Assembly (NCBI GenBank): GCA_029260765.1
Contig: JAJDCP010000092.1
Coordinates: forward strand, 1 to 64,000
Reading direction: 5' to 3'
From: Planctomycetota bacterium
Lineage (GTDB): Bacteria; Planctomycetota; J058; JAJDCP01
Length of the DNA: 64,000 nucleotides
Part shown: one piece after another, positions 8,201 through 16,569 of the stretch
Layout: each line of letters opens with the position of its first letter
Position numbering within the stretch: position 1 is the first letter of the stretch
Position numbers and translations under genes: made by a program
The notes under the pieces: generated by a model
Databases searched by the model: none
Told to the model about the DNA's origin: nothing
What the model saw: the letters and a program-made list of their open reading frames with translations, nothing else

Positions 8201-10739
8201 CGGCGATCTCGACGCGGCCCGGTGCGACCACCAGCGAGTCGACGTGCAGGCTATCCAGGCCAGCGAGCTCGTAGTCTCCGTCCCTGAGGACGACCTCCGA
8301 GATGGACAGCGAGGCCTCGGCGCCTTCGGTCAGGACCCGTGCCCGGGCCGCCAACTTCAGGGCAAGGCTGCCGTCTACGAGCGCTGCCTCGACGCCCAGG
8401 GGCTCGAGGAAAGGCGCCGCCTTGGCATAGGAGAGGCCCTGCAGTTTCGCCTGCAGCTCGAGCTCTCCACCCATCGGCAAGGGGCGCAGTCGGCCGAACG
8501 CATCGAGGCGGCGCACGGCATCGGGCAGCTCGGCCCAGCTGTGGAAGTGACCGATAGCGAGGGAGAGGCTGTCGAGGTCGGCGACCACATCACTCAGCTC
8601 CAGGCCGAGGTCGTCCGCAGTCCCATCGGGAAGCACCGCGTCCGCGAAGGAGACCACGTTGTCTGAGACGGTCAGGTGGGCGAGGCGGACCAGCCCGGGG
8701 ATGCCCGGAGGAAGCGCGAAGGGGGCCTCTACGGCGGCGGAGTCGCCGACCGGAGTTGCGGCCACGAGGCCGGTGTCGGTCGGCACCAGCTGGGGCACAG
8801 CCCCGGTGTCTGCGGCCCCCGCTTCGGGCAGCCGCAGCGTGAAGCCGAGCGCTTCGATGCTTCCATCTGCCTCGCGGCGCGCTGCCAGACGCAAACCTGC
8901 GACCTGGATGGTGTCGACGTCCAGAACCGAGCGGTCCCCTGCCAAACGCGCCGCACTGAGACGCACGCGGTCCAGGCGCAGCAGCTCTTTGCCGTCGGCC
9001 AGCCGCAGGCCTCTCAGTTGCGCCGCAGCGACCAGTGCGCCGTCTTCCTCGAGCTCGGCGCGGGCGCTCGCCTGCAGGCGCACAGTCCCGTTCTGGAAGC
9101 GGGAATACACCCCGGCCTGTTCGAGCAGCGGCGCGACCAATGCGAACTGCAAGCCCTTCATGGTCAGCTTGCTGTCGATGGCCAGCGAGGTCCATGTCGG
9201 CCGCGCCTCGAGGTGTACCGCCAGCGATCGGAAGAGTCCGTCCAGGCCGCAGTGCAGGTCGACCTCTATACGGGCCGGAGCGCCGTTTTCGGCCGGCACA
9301 GCTGCCAGCCGCAAGCTGTCGAGCCCCACCCTCACAGAGAGCGGCTGGGGCCGCCCATCCGGCAGCCTGGGCAGCAGGCCTTGATCGTCGAAGGCCACCG
9401 CACAGTTCCTGATCCGTACCACAGGCAGCAGGTGCAGAGGCAGCTCTCCGGGTTCCTCCTCAGGTTGCTCCGAAGCGATGACGGGCTGCTCAGCGGGTTC
9501 TTCGGGCCGAGACTCAGCTACGGCCCCCGTGTCGGCGGGAGGTCGTAGCACCAGGCCCAGCGCGACGATCTCCCCTGCTTGGTTGCGCGCTGCCCGCAGG
9601 CGCGCTCCTTCGATGTCCACCGTCGGGACCCGCATCGAATCGCCGCCCAGGCCGCTGAAGGACACGGCCAGGGAGTCGAGGGCGGCCACTTCTTCACGGC
9701 CTGAACGCAGGCTGCAACCCTGCAGAAGCAACGAGCCGTCAATGCCTGCCTTGTTGAGCTGTAGATCGCACAACAGGGTTCCGCCCACCGACAGGGGCGG
9801 GCCCTGGGGTAGCAAACCCAGAGGTTTGAGGTAGGGGGCCAGCTGTCTCAGGCTCAGCCCTCGCAGGTCCAGCTCTGCTGTGCTCCTCAGGCGCTTGTCG
9901 AGCAACGTGACGCGGGCCTCCATGCGCAGCAGGTCCAGCCACTGCGGGGACAGGATGCGCCCCTGCAACAGGAGGGGTCTGCCCTCGACACCCAGATCGG
10001 ACAGCCGTAGATCCACATCGATGCGAGCATCGGTGGAGGGGCTCACGGCGTGGTCGATCACGGTGATGGTCAGATGCTGCAGGCGTGCGGCGTCGACCCG
10101 CACCGGAGACCGGAAGCTCAGTCCTGCGAGGGGCGACGCATCCGTATCTTCCGCTACAGCTTCCTCGACCTCCTCTAGTTCTTCTTTCTCTTCTTCGGCC
10201 TCTGCTTGTTGGTCGGACATGAAGTGGTCGAGCAGGGGCAGTGAGCCGTCGGCCCTGCGCTCCAGGCGCAGCTGCATGCCGTCCACCTCCAGGCGGCGGA
10301 CGACGATGTTGCCGAACAACAGCTCGAGGACCGCGACATCGGCACGGCAGTACTCCATACGCAGGTAGGCAGGTCCGCCCTCGAGGGACGCGACTGCTAG
10401 CTGCCAGAGCTCGACATCCAGGCCCAGGGCGCTGAGCTCGAGCCGCTCATAGTCGCAGCGCAGCCCGAATCCCTCGGCGAGCTTGTCGATGATGCTCGGC
10501 AGAACCCACGGCAGGATGGCGCGGACCAGCAGCGCCAGGAAAACCAGGACGAGCAGAGCCTTCCGCAGTCTACGCAGCCAGCGGCGTGGCTTCTTGGCTG
10601 CTTGCTTCGCAGGCGGAGCTGGAGGCTGCTCCGCCGCTGCCTCGCCCTCCGGTTCTCCTGCCGCAGGCGGGTCCTGGGCCGATTCCGGGTCTCCGGGCGG
10701 TTCTTCATGTGGGGGGGGGATGCTGGCTTCTTCAGTCAT
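5214..10739 (-). CDS. Giant AsmA-like / DUF748 protein
   Basis: 1841 residues. A Pro/Glu-rich cytoplasmic N-terminus (~1-50) leads to basic residues and one membrane helix (~58-80, LLVLVFLALLVRAILPWVL). A very long beta-rich region follows, with a recurring unit of about 250 residues: a VxIxxLxL-type strand, then DGSIEALGFTLRLP, then a Pro/Ala/Asp/Thr linker. The same 'AxRxADGSxxxLGLxLRLP' phrase recurs at least five times. The C-terminal ~250 residues (VGWGGISTDSILAA, FPFQPVSVTL, the Arg/Lys-rich helical stretch, ending PDRPEGTVVVGLG) fit DUF748. AsmA/TamB/DUF748 proteins are thought to form hydrophobic grooves that carry lipids across the periplasm. The start overlaps the stop of the upstream lipoprotein gene (ATGA), indicating one operon. 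Confidence 0.85.
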   Translation of the reverse strand: MTEEASIPPPHEEPPGDPESAQDPPAAGEPEGEAAAEQPPAPPAKQAAKKPRRWLRRLRKALLVLVFLALLVRAILPWVLPSIIDKLAEGFGLRCDYERLELSALGLDVELWQLAVASLEGGPAYLRMEYCRADVAVLELLFGNIVVRRLEVDGMQLRLERRADGSLPLLDHFMSDQQAEAEEEKEELEEVEEAVAEDTDASPLAGLSFRSPVRVDAARLQHLTITVIDHAVSPSTDARIDVDLRLSDLGVEGRPLLLQGRILSPQWLDLLRMEARVTLLDKRLRSTAELDLRGLSLRQLAPYLKPLGLLPQGPPLSVGGTLLCDLQLNKAGIDGSLLLQGCSLRSGREEVAALDSLAVSFSGLGGDSMRVPTVDIEGARLRAARNQAGEIVALGLVLRPPADTGAVAESRPEEPAEQPVIASEQPEEEPGELPLHLLPVVRIRNCAVAFDDQGLLPRLPDGRPQPLSVRVGLDSLRLAAVPAENGAPARIEVDLHCGLDGLFRSLAVHLEARPTWTSLAIDSKLTMKGLQFALVAPLLEQAGVYSRFQNGTVRLQASARAELEEDGALVAAAQLRGLRLADGKELLRLDRVRLSAARLAGDRSVLDVDTIQVAGLRLAARREADGSIEALGFTLRLPEAGAADTGAVPQLVPTDTGLVAATPVGDSAAVEAPFALPPGIPGLVRLAHLTVSDNVVSFADAVLPDGTADDLGLELSDVVADLDSLSLAIGHFHSWAELPDAVRRLDAFGRLRPLPMGGELELQAKLQGLSYAKAAPFLEPLGVEAALVDGSLALKLAARARVLTEGAEASLSISEVVLRDGDYELAGLDSLHVDSLVVAPGRVEIAAVRVARPRLAAARDAEGALQLLGLRLTLPLAGPPAETGAAVQFEAPDSLTVAAAGAPDSARALAPELALQALLGTFRVRGLALSWRDEAVDPPLATELLVDVELGPLGLQPEPPRSELAVDMSLAGSLEALAVRGTLQLSLESQSVALKVHSRGIRAGPLEAYLPKEVQIPLQDGRFSLALDAFHGFAPAVGHQAALSVRDIRFLDGTDELLRVGAVRALLPRIDLDSGLVEITELAVEGVATQAEVAEDGSILLPGLTLLPADTNEVVAAEAGAPGDTAAAPGSSNPASTVAQPLPELPLVHIERLLLHAERLQLLRSGQVPAGVSDFALRNTNSWALFGPDPAVHPALELAVAGRIDSVCESLRVSASVDAFGFEPEVRATVEVTGITGPALAQLAPQIEEPLDVSGLTDGRFLASMELHLDNQRSGPLDFSLDRGFGVELTINDVSFRNGLDGPVLLGLEQLIVDAPRIDLAKPEFRVASVEIFKPMARVSKHADGIHAAGVVLRLPPPDTTAPAPRPALTEREKAEAELRALARNRRLGRGRTVQSSGLRADNPAQHWPEFSLGSFLLSGIDVVVEDHSVDPPVFLPIRELDIELAGLSRRALLAEQALPFSLRTSIGRVPDPRLPGEEMIGMEGFSLAGNLIMLPTPLGKLRTVLKSLELVNFKGIAAQQGVSVEDGTLDMTVTTEFIDEGFIVDADIELLDLDVAETTSGLVASYLGLSAPLNLILFALENSSGGVSVPVTVQVGWGGISTDSILAAVVSSMTFVVAEALANVPLRLVGSVGQWFKFWDDSAVAIDVSETFPFQPVSVTLAPKENDRLKSLCERFFTQDGLELTLVAALGNNDLERAQVLANPPRALCLDLVTTLRTRKDELLVKRKQLFADARAASASQQRGLAESFASHLRSLDRELGELEQSLDEALAILRPGSERKAGRRTRAACLAISAARLATMRQLFIERGIPEDRIRVLAPRFSLPDRPEGTVVVGLGAGL

Positions 10740-12106
10740 GGTCCACCCGTGCTCAGCGCGGCGCGCAAAGCTTGACTACGCGCAACCTTCGAGGCCAGGG
10801 GAGCGTAGCCTGGGGGGGCCTGTCCCCGCGCACGCAGCCAGTCGAAGGCGCGCACCCGGTGCGAGGGCTGGTTGGCCTCCAGATGCGCCAGGTTCGCGTG
10901 CACCAGCCGCTCGTCGAATTCCACCAGGCTCTCGGCTGCCGCCGCCATATCGCCCAGCTGGGATGGATGGCGCCCGACCTCTCCCGCCCGCTGCACCAAC
11001 AGGCTGGCGCGCTCCGGCGGCAGTTCACCGGTGGCCATGTCCTTGGCGAGCAGCAAGAGCGCGAAGCGCTCGAGCAGCCAGCCAAAGGCCTCCGGTTCGG
11101 ACGGGACCTTTTCTGTCTCGAGCAGCCCGTCGGCGCAGGCCCGCAGAAGCTCGGAATCGCCGGTCATCGCGATCTGCTGCATCAGGGTTGCCCCCGCCCG
11201 GTCTGCGAGATAGGTCAGAGTGCTGCGCCGAGAGCGCGGATAGCGAAGCGGCAGCAGCTCTTCGTAGGAAGCCTGCCAGGCGGCGTTCTCGCGCACTTTG
11301 CGTGCGGCCTGCTGCTCGAGATCGGCGCGCAGACTCTCCCGGCAGGCGGTGATCGCGAGGCTGTGGGCCTGGTGCTCGACTGTGCCGGACGCGGGCGGGT
11401 CTTCGACGGTCACCGCCACGACCAGGCCAGACGTGTGCGGCACAGTCTGCCCTTCGGCCGGCGGCTTCTTTTGCAGAAACGGCCAAGGGACCAGCACGAC
11501 CAGCGTCCTGGTCGCGCCCGCATAGGCAGGATCGAGCAGGAAGCGTTCCTGGTGGAAGACGCTCTCGGGCCACCCACCGGGCTTGGCCTGGACGGTCTGC
11601 TCGAACACGAGCGACCAGCGCAGGCCCTCACTGGTCTGGCGCATGACGACCCGAAGTGCCAGGTCCGGCTCTTCATAGCCCAGCTGGGTGTTCAGCTCCG
11701 CGCAGAGCACAGTACGCAGATCGTCGAGCGCCACCTGTTTGCCGTAGGCGCCGGCGCGCAGCTGGCGCAGGAAACCTTCGCCAGCCTCACCCACAGCGAC
11801 CATTGCCTCGCGTCCCAACTCCGGCGCAGCGATCAGCGTTCCCGGGTAGGCGACGATGGCGCTCGCTCGCGCAACCAGGGGTTCGACAGTCTGGGCTGGC
11901 CGGGTCTGCACGGCCCAAGCACGCAGCTGGACGGGCGTGAATGCGGCGGGTGCCGCGGGCAAGCTCACGTCTTCGAGCCGCGGGGCGAAGGCCGAGCCGG
12001 AATAGAAGCGTACTCCGGGCACCAGCTCCAGCCCCGTAAAGGGCCGAGGCGGCGCTGCCGTGCGGCATCCGAGCAGACAAAGCAACAGCGCGAGCAGAAT
12101 GCGCAT
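10736..12106 (-). CDS. Lipoprotein of unknown function in AsmA operon
   Basis: Start chosen at 12106 (MRILLALLL), because it gives a proper lipoprotein signal with lipobox LLGC around residue 14. The mature protein is ~440 residues. The first half is probably beta-rich and the second half helical (EEHQAAR-like and LLERFALLLLAKDMATG stretches). No family recognised. Its stop overlaps the start of the AsmA-like gene, and its start is 7 bp after the DUF481 gene, so all three should be co-transcribed. I infer a periplasmic partner anchored in the inner or outer membrane. Confidence 0.75.
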   Translation of the reverse strand: MRILLALLLCLLGCRTAAPPRPFTGLELVPGVRFYSGSAFAPRLEDVSLPAAPAAFTPVQLRAWAVQTRPAQTVEPLVARASAIVAYPGTLIAAPELGREAMVAVGEAGEGFLRQLRAGAYGKQVALDDLRTVLCAELNTQLGYEEPDLALRVVMRQTSEGLRWSLVFEQTVQAKPGGWPESVFHQERFLLDPAYAGATRTLVVLVPWPFLQKKPPAEGQTVPHTSGLVVAVTVEDPPASGTVEHQAHSLAITACRESLRADLEQQAARKVRENAAWQASYEELLPLRYPRSRRSTLTYLADRAGATLMQQIAMTGDSELLRACADGLLETEKVPSEPEAFGWLLERFALLLLAKDMATGELPPERASLLVQRAGEVGRHPSQLGDMAAAAESLVEFDERLVHANLAHLEANQPSHRVRAFDWLRARGQAPPGYAPLASKVARSQALRAALSTGGP

Positions 12107-12113
12107 CCGATCC

Positions 12114-13133
12114 TCAGAAAGTGTAGGTGACTGCCAGAATGTAGTCCGCGTCGTTGCGCAACCGCCCGTCGGGCGGAACCTGGTCATGGTCCCAGATGAT
12201 ACCAGCTTCGAGATTGAAATCCCCAAACAGCTTGACCAACAGGCGAGACTCGGAGTGGATCAGGAAGTCGTTGAGGTTCTCGAGATTCGGGTAGATCTCG
12301 AACAGGCTTCGAAGTCGCACCCGCTCGCTGATCTGCCACCTCCATTTGACCGCGCCCCGCAGCGAGGTGAAGTTGATGTCGTCGTCGCGACGCCGGTTCT
12401 CGTCTGTGAAGGCGAGACCGAACTCGACATCGACTTGATGGCTCTCGTTGCGCACGACACGGTAGCCGAGGCCGGCAGACAGGATGGTACGCAGGCTCAG
12501 GCCCGCGAAGCGGTCGTACTCGGTCGATACCAGGCCATAGGCGTAGAGATCGCCCCATGCGAAGACGTCCAGCTTCAACGAGCCGAAATGGTTCTTTTCG
12601 GTCTCTTCGCCAGAGTCCTGTGCGTAGTTGGAGCGACCATTGAGCGTCAGGCGCAGGAACTCCGACTCACGGACGAACTCGGCCCGGCCATAGGAGTTCT
12701 TGTTGCGGGTGTTTCCGTCGGTGATCGTGGCCCCCACCGACAGCTCGCCCGTCCAATAGTCGGCCTCGGTCAGGTCTTCCTTGCCGAGCCGGATGCCGTC
12801 GATGTCTTCGATGGGGATCGCCAGGGTCTCGCCTCCGTGCTCGGAGAGCACTTTGAGTGTGCCCGGATCGCTCTCCACCAGTACGCCCTTGAAATGCTCG
12901 CCGTTCTTGAGCTGCAAAGGGACGGGCCCTTCGGTGACCAGGCTCTCGACATGGTCCCACTGGATGCGGATCTGTCCGGCGTAGGTCGTCTGCATTACGA
13001 GCTGGCCGTCCGGGTCGAGCACCACGACGCCCGAGATCTGGTCCCCATTGCGGAGTCGGACGGTGTCGTCGGCCCACGCGGTGTGGGCAGAGAGGAGGAG
13101 GAAGAGGCCAAGGGCAACTCTCGGTCGGAGCAT
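12114..13133 (-). CDS. DUF481 outer-membrane beta-barrel protein
   Basis: 339 residues. Start at 13133, with AGGAG six bases upstream and a signal peptide ending at AWA-DD. Residues ~25-110 are two SH3-like strands segments (TVRLRNGDQISG and LQLKNGEHFKG) often found before DUF481. The remaining ~230 residues alternate in beta-hairpin fashion (WTGELSVGATITDGNTRNKN, GRAEFVRESEFLRL, and a terminal ILAVTYTF). The terminal aromatic residue is the usual outer-membrane barrel signature. First gene of the envelope operon with the lipoprotein and AsmA-like genes. The combination fits outer-membrane lipid homeostasis, but that is inference from context. Confidence 0.85.
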   Translation of the reverse strand: MLRPRVALGLFLLLSAHTAWADDTVRLRNGDQISGVVVLDPDGQLVMQTTYAGQIRIQWDHVESLVTEGPVPLQLKNGEHFKGVLVESDPGTLKVLSEHGGETLAIPIEDIDGIRLGKEDLTEADYWTGELSVGATITDGNTRNKNSYGRAEFVRESEFLRLTLNGRSNYAQDSGEETEKNHFGSLKLDVFAWGDLYAYGLVSTEYDRFAGLSLRTILSAGLGYRVVRNESHQVDVEFGLAFTDENRRRDDDINFTSLRGAVKWRWQISERVRLRSLFEIYPNLENLNDFLIHSESRLLVKLFGDFNLEAGIIWDHDQVPPDGRLRNDADYILAVTYTF

Positions 13134-13360
13134 GACGGTCTCCTGCAGAGCCAGGGGAAGCGATAATGTCCCGAGAGGATAGCGGATAAGCGCCCGGCCA
13201 GGAAGTATTGCCGTGCCCTCGCATTGCAAGCCGTTCGGGCGTGGTGGAGTTGCCTGGTCGCGGCCTGGGGTTTCAGGCCGCGCGCTGCCCGGCGGGCGAC
13301 AACCTGGCGGATCACTGCTACAACAGACCAGGAGTTTGCCGCAGGGAGGGGGATCCGCAA

Positions 13361-14131
13361 GTGGTGGAGAGGTTGCGGCTGCATGCGCTCCGAGACAGGC
13401 TGTTCGGCCTGCCGCGGGGCATCGTCCTGTTGGTGGTGCTGTTCGGCGTCTTCCCGCTCCACGTGTTGATCGGCTCCTGGGTCGACCCTGCTCAGGCTGT
13501 CGAGCTCGCGTTGCCTTTCGAGCGGCGGCTTCCCATCTCGCTGCCCTGGCTGTGGATCTATATCGCAGTCTACCTGCCTGGGCTGGCGCTGCCGGTCGTC
13601 GTCGTGCGCTGCCGCGAGCTGTTCGCCCGCATCGCGCTGACCGCGGTCGCCGTGCAGCTGGCTTCGTTCCTCATTTTCATCGCGTTTCCGGTCTCGATCG
13701 CCGGCCTGCGGGTGGCACCGGCGGAGCTTCCGCTCGACACCTTGACGGGTTGGGGCCTGGCGCTGACCTGGTTCGTCGATCCACCGGTCAACTGCTGCCC
13801 CAGCCTGCACGTGGGCCTGGCCTTCGCGGTCGCCTTCGGGACTCTCAAGGCTGAGCGATGGCTGGGCTGGGCGGCACTAGTGGGCTCGGTCTTGGTGGGT
13901 GTATCGACGTTGCAGGTCAAGCAACACTTCCTCGCCGATGTGCTGGCGGCCTTTGTGCTGGCAGCCGTGATGGCAAAGATCTTCATCGCCGGCTACCGCA
14001 GCGATGGGCGTCCTCGCTCGGAGGTGGTGCTGGGGCGCCGCTGGCTGCTGGTCCTGCCCGTGTTTGCGGCCCTGATTTGCCTGACGGCCTGGCTGCTGTT
14101 CTTGGCCGGTTGGCGTCCCTGGGAAGGGTAG
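13361..14131 (+). CDS. PAP2-superfamily membrane phosphatase
   Basis: GTG start at 13361 chosen because GGAGGGGG sits eight bases upstream and it begins just before the first membrane segment; longer in-frame starts have no such site. 256 residues with about six membrane helices. The PAP2 signature is present as CCPSLHVGLAF (PSxH) and STLQVKQHFLADVLA (histidine plus Asp), which is typical of the inositol-phosphorylceramide-synthase-like/PAP2_3 subgroup. The substrate is probably a lipid phosphate or pyrophosphate, or a phospho-head-group in an exchange reaction. Converges on the next gene with only 7 bp between stops. Confidence 0.85.
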   Translation: MVERLRLHALRDRLFGLPRGIVLLVVLFGVFPLHVLIGSWVDPAQAVELALPFERRLPISLPWLWIYIAVYLPGLALPVVVVRCRELFARIALTAVAVQLASFLIFIAFPVSIAGLRVAPAELPLDTLTGWGLALTWFVDPPVNCCPSLHVGLAFAVAFGTLKAERWLGWAALVGSVLVGVSTLQVKQHFLADVLAAFVLAAVMAKIFIAGYRSDGRPRSEVVLGRRWLLVLPVFAALICLTAWLLFLAGWRPWEG

Positions 14132-14138
14132 GTCTGCA

Positions 14139-15395
14139 CTACTTCTTGGGAGCCCGCGGGGCTCGCTGGGCGGCCATTCGCTTGACACCCGCCGAAGCCT
14201 TTGGGTGGGTGCTGATCTTCAGCAGAGTGTGCCGGATCGCCTTGGGATGCCGTGCGATGGCGGCCAGCACCGGGCTGGTGACCGCGCCGTATTGCGGGTC
14301 GCCCGCGGTCATGTAGACCAGCTTGTTGAAGACTCTGTACTCGTCGGTGTGCTTGTGCCCGACCACCTTCAAGAGGGTGCGGGTCTCGACGCCCGGATGC
14401 CAACAGATCCGAACCAGGGCCGCGCTCTTGATCGTGGGCACACACGCCATGCCGTACAGCACTTTGGGGGGCGTCAGCTTGTGGCCCGCGATCGCGACGA
14501 AATGGTGGTCCTCGGCCTTCGGATTGTTGATGATCGCGAGCAGCACATCAGCCTCGCGCTCTCCGAGCGAGGTGCGGTCTCTGCGGGTCAGGTTGAAGAT
14601 CAGCCCGTTGAGCACGGCGTAGTCGACCAGCCGCCGGTTCGAAGCGATCGCGTACAGCACCTCCGACGCGGTGGTCTTCTTGACTGCGATCGCAAACACC
14701 TGGAAGCGCTGCAGGTTGGGGTTGCGGAAGATCGAGCCCAGGGCCTGCGCATCCGAGCAGTGTTTCTCGTTCATCAACAGCCAGTCGAGAATCCGGTAGT
14801 GCGTACCGGGGTCTTTGGCCAGTTTGCGGTAGAGCTCGAGCGGCAGGTTGGGATGCGCGGCGAGATACATCAGCGTGATCTGCCTGCTCGGTCGGCCCGT
14901 CTTCGCGACCACCACGGCGAGCTTCTTGTCGTTGTAGACACGGATCAGGGTCGACTTCGGGGTCGCGCTGTTTCCCAGCACCGCTTCGAGGTAGCGGCCG
15001 TCGTTCGCCAGCTCGTCGAGCACTTTGGGCGGGGTATTGCTGTTGTCCGCCAGCTGCGCCTTGGCATCGCCTTTGAGGGACCTGCTCTTGTCCCGCACGG
15101 CCGTCGTCCAGAGCGGCTCGAGCGCAGTCCAGATCGCTTCTTTGAGAGCGATGATGGCGCGCGCGGTGTTGTTGTCCTGGCGGTCCCTGAGCTTGTTTTC
15201 GGCGCCCTGAGCGATGGGGACTTTGACGGGGCCGCTCGTGGCGAGCAGGTCGACGAGTGTCAGAGGCTTGCAGCGCTCGTCGACCAGGATCAGGACCGTG
15301 CGGAGGAGGTGGGCGTTCAGCTTGCGGTCGAGCCGATTGCCTGCGAAGCGCAGTTTCTTGAGAACGGTGGCTGCCTGTTGCGGACTGATGGACAT
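14139..15395 (-). CDS. Alpha-solenoid repeat protein (degenerate LRV/HEAT-like)
   Basis: 418 residues, Lys/Arg-rich and soluble. From ~110 onward it is built of irregular ~25-30-residue helical units with recurring phrases such as NSNTPPKVLDELA, NSATPKSTLIRV, NPNLPLELYRKLA, HKLTPPKVLYGMA and HPKASAGVKRMA. The Pro-x-x-[VL]-L pattern and helix pairs resemble the leucine-rich-repeat variant (LRV) fold. Probably a scaffold or binding protein. The N-terminal 100 residues are helical and not repeated. A TATAAT sequence lies 36 bp upstream of the ATG, inside a palindrome. Confidence 0.7.
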   Translation of the reverse strand: MSISPQQAATVLKKLRFAGNRLDRKLNAHLLRTVLILVDERCKPLTLVDLLATSGPVKVPIAQGAENKLRDRQDNNTARAIIALKEAIWTALEPLWTTAVRDKSRSLKGDAKAQLADNSNTPPKVLDELANDGRYLEAVLGNSATPKSTLIRVYNDKKLAVVVAKTGRPSRQITLMYLAAHPNLPLELYRKLAKDPGTHYRILDWLLMNEKHCSDAQALGSIFRNPNLQRFQVFAIAVKKTTASEVLYAIASNRRLVDYAVLNGLIFNLTRRDRTSLGEREADVLLAIINNPKAEDHHFVAIAGHKLTPPKVLYGMACVPTIKSAALVRICWHPGVETRTLLKVVGHKHTDEYRVFNKLVYMTAGDPQYGAVTSPVLAAIARHPKAIRHTLLKISTHPKASAGVKRMAAQRAPRAPKK

Positions 15396-15426
15396 GCTGT
15401 TCCTCGACGCAGGGGCATGGTGGTGA

Positions 15427-15439
15427 TCCTATTATAGGA
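15427..15439 (-). promoter_or_regulatory. Palindrome containing a TATAAT -10 element
   Basis: TCCTATTATAGGA is a perfect 13-bp palindrome around a single central base. On the minus strand it contains TATAAT, 36 bp before the ATG of the solenoid gene. I see no good -35 at 17 bp, so it may be an activated promoter or an operator overlying the -10. Confidence 0.4.
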
Positions 15440-15528
15440 ACGGTGCGCGCAAGCCGCGGTCTCGATTCCTCCCAAATCGAGCTTCGCGGTCGTTGCCAGG
15501 GTTCGTCGCCGCGCTGCTGCCAAGCCCT

Positions 15529-16167
15529 TCAGCGGAATGCTGTTGGGGGCGCGTCTGAACCAGCGATCGGTACGGCCACCACTTCCTGGAGGCTCGCCTC
15601 GAGGCCCAGGTCGCTGAAGTCGGCTACGACCCTGATGGAGTCCGGAAGCACGCCATCGGACTCGACATAGTAGTCGACGGACCACACCAGGCGCCGCGTT
15701 CGCTGCCAGGCGAGTCGATCGATGGCCGAGGGAAAGCCCCGTCCGGCCAATCCGCAGAGTCTGAAGCCGTCCGACCGGATACTCGCCAAATGGTTCCCCC
15801 AGCGATCTCGGTAGCGTGTGACCTCGAGCGACTCGGCTGCGGGGGTGAGTCCGGACGTCGCGAGGCCCGTCCCCAGCTCGAATCCTGACCATTCGCCCCG
15901 GTATTGGGTCTGAAGGACCGCAGCCCGGCCGAGCTCAGTCCAGTTGAGCGTCTCGAAGCTACCCTCAGCGATCGCGACCGAAAAGCGGATCCTGCAGATT
16001 CTGGCTCCGCGCCGCAGCGGATGCGTTCGTGTCAGGACGCTGAGGTAGGTGCTGCCAAGCGCCCGAGATTGCATGGAGCTCTCTACCAGGATCAGCGCGA
16101 AGAAGAGGCTCGCAAGCACCAGGACGAACACGATGCCCAGAACCCAATTCTTCCGGGTGGGAGTCAT
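15529..16167 (-). CDS. Single-pass membrane protein, unknown
   Basis: Start at 16167 (MTPTRKN), with GAGGAAG upstream. 212 residues. Basic N-terminus, one membrane helix at ~8-30 (VLGIVFVLVLASLFFALIL), then ~180 extracytoplasmic residues, probably beta-rich (SFETLNWTELGR, RLVWSVDYYVESDG, SIRVVADFSDLG). No family recognised. Reads in the same direction as the solenoid gene 133 bp downstream but probably has its own promoter. Confidence 0.65.
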   Translation of the reverse strand: MTPTRKNWVLGIVFVLVLASLFFALILVESSMQSRALGSTYLSVLTRTHPLRRGARICRIRFSVAIAEGSFETLNWTELGRAAVLQTQYRGEWSGFELGTGLATSGLTPAAESLEVTRYRDRWGNHLASIRSDGFRLCGLAGRGFPSAIDRLAWQRTRRLVWSVDYYVESDGVLPDSIRVVADFSDLGLEASLQEVVAVPIAGSDAPPTAFR

Positions 16168-16440
16168 GGAGCTACTTCCTCTCGCCGTGTGCAATGCGCT
16201 TGGATGCTACGCGCTGGCTGGTGAGCACATGGGTACGAGACTTTGGCCTTGGCGTCAAGGTCCGTGATCTCACGGCATTGGATGGCTCAGAACAACAATC
16301 TTCAGCGTGCCTGAACGGCCTCAGGGTTGCTACGTTGGACATCAAATGCGTGGTTTCTGGAGGGAGGGAAGGCGTGCGAGAAAAGTCACGGCGTCAACCC
16401 AAGCCAGCCTGACAGTCCTTTGCCGAGCGTTAGTGTGCTC

Positions 16441-16477
16441 ACCCAATGTCGGCTCGCAAGCTCGCCCGACATTGGGT
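16441..16477. terminator. 12-bp inverted repeat hairpin
   Basis: ACCCAATGTCGG at 16441-16452 pairs perfectly with CCGACATTGGGT at 16466-16477 across a 13-nt loop. There is no T-run, so this is a hairpin of uncertain function, placed downstream of the kinase gene. Confidence 0.5.
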
Positions 16478-16510
16478 TCGTAGACGGTGGGTTCCCGTGG
16501 GCAACGCGGG

Positions 16511-16566
16511 AGAGTTTGGCGCTTTGTGCCGCAAGCGTCACAAAGCGCCACAAAGCGCCAAACTCT
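16511..16566 (-). terminator. 18-bp perfect inverted repeat after the kinase gene
   Basis: AGAGTTTGGCGCTTTGTG at 16511-16528 pairs exactly with 16549-16566. The loop contains a partial duplication of the right arm (CACAAAGCGC). It begins 4 bp after the kinase stop codon, so a transcription end or mRNA-stabilising stem is likely. No classical U-tract. Confidence 0.6.
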
Positions 16567-16569
16567 AGA

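Larger units (their letters stand above)
16168..16569. other. Intergenic region with two hairpins
   Basis: About 400 bp between the membrane protein start and the kinase stop. The right-hand part holds two long inverted repeats, listed separately. The left part has no supported gene; short open frames there lack ribosome sites. Confidence 0.6.

Noticed and set aside
8676..9548. Plus-strand frames opposite the AsmA-like gene
   Set aside because: Frames antisense to the long GC-rich gene are shadows. None shows a domain or ribosome site.
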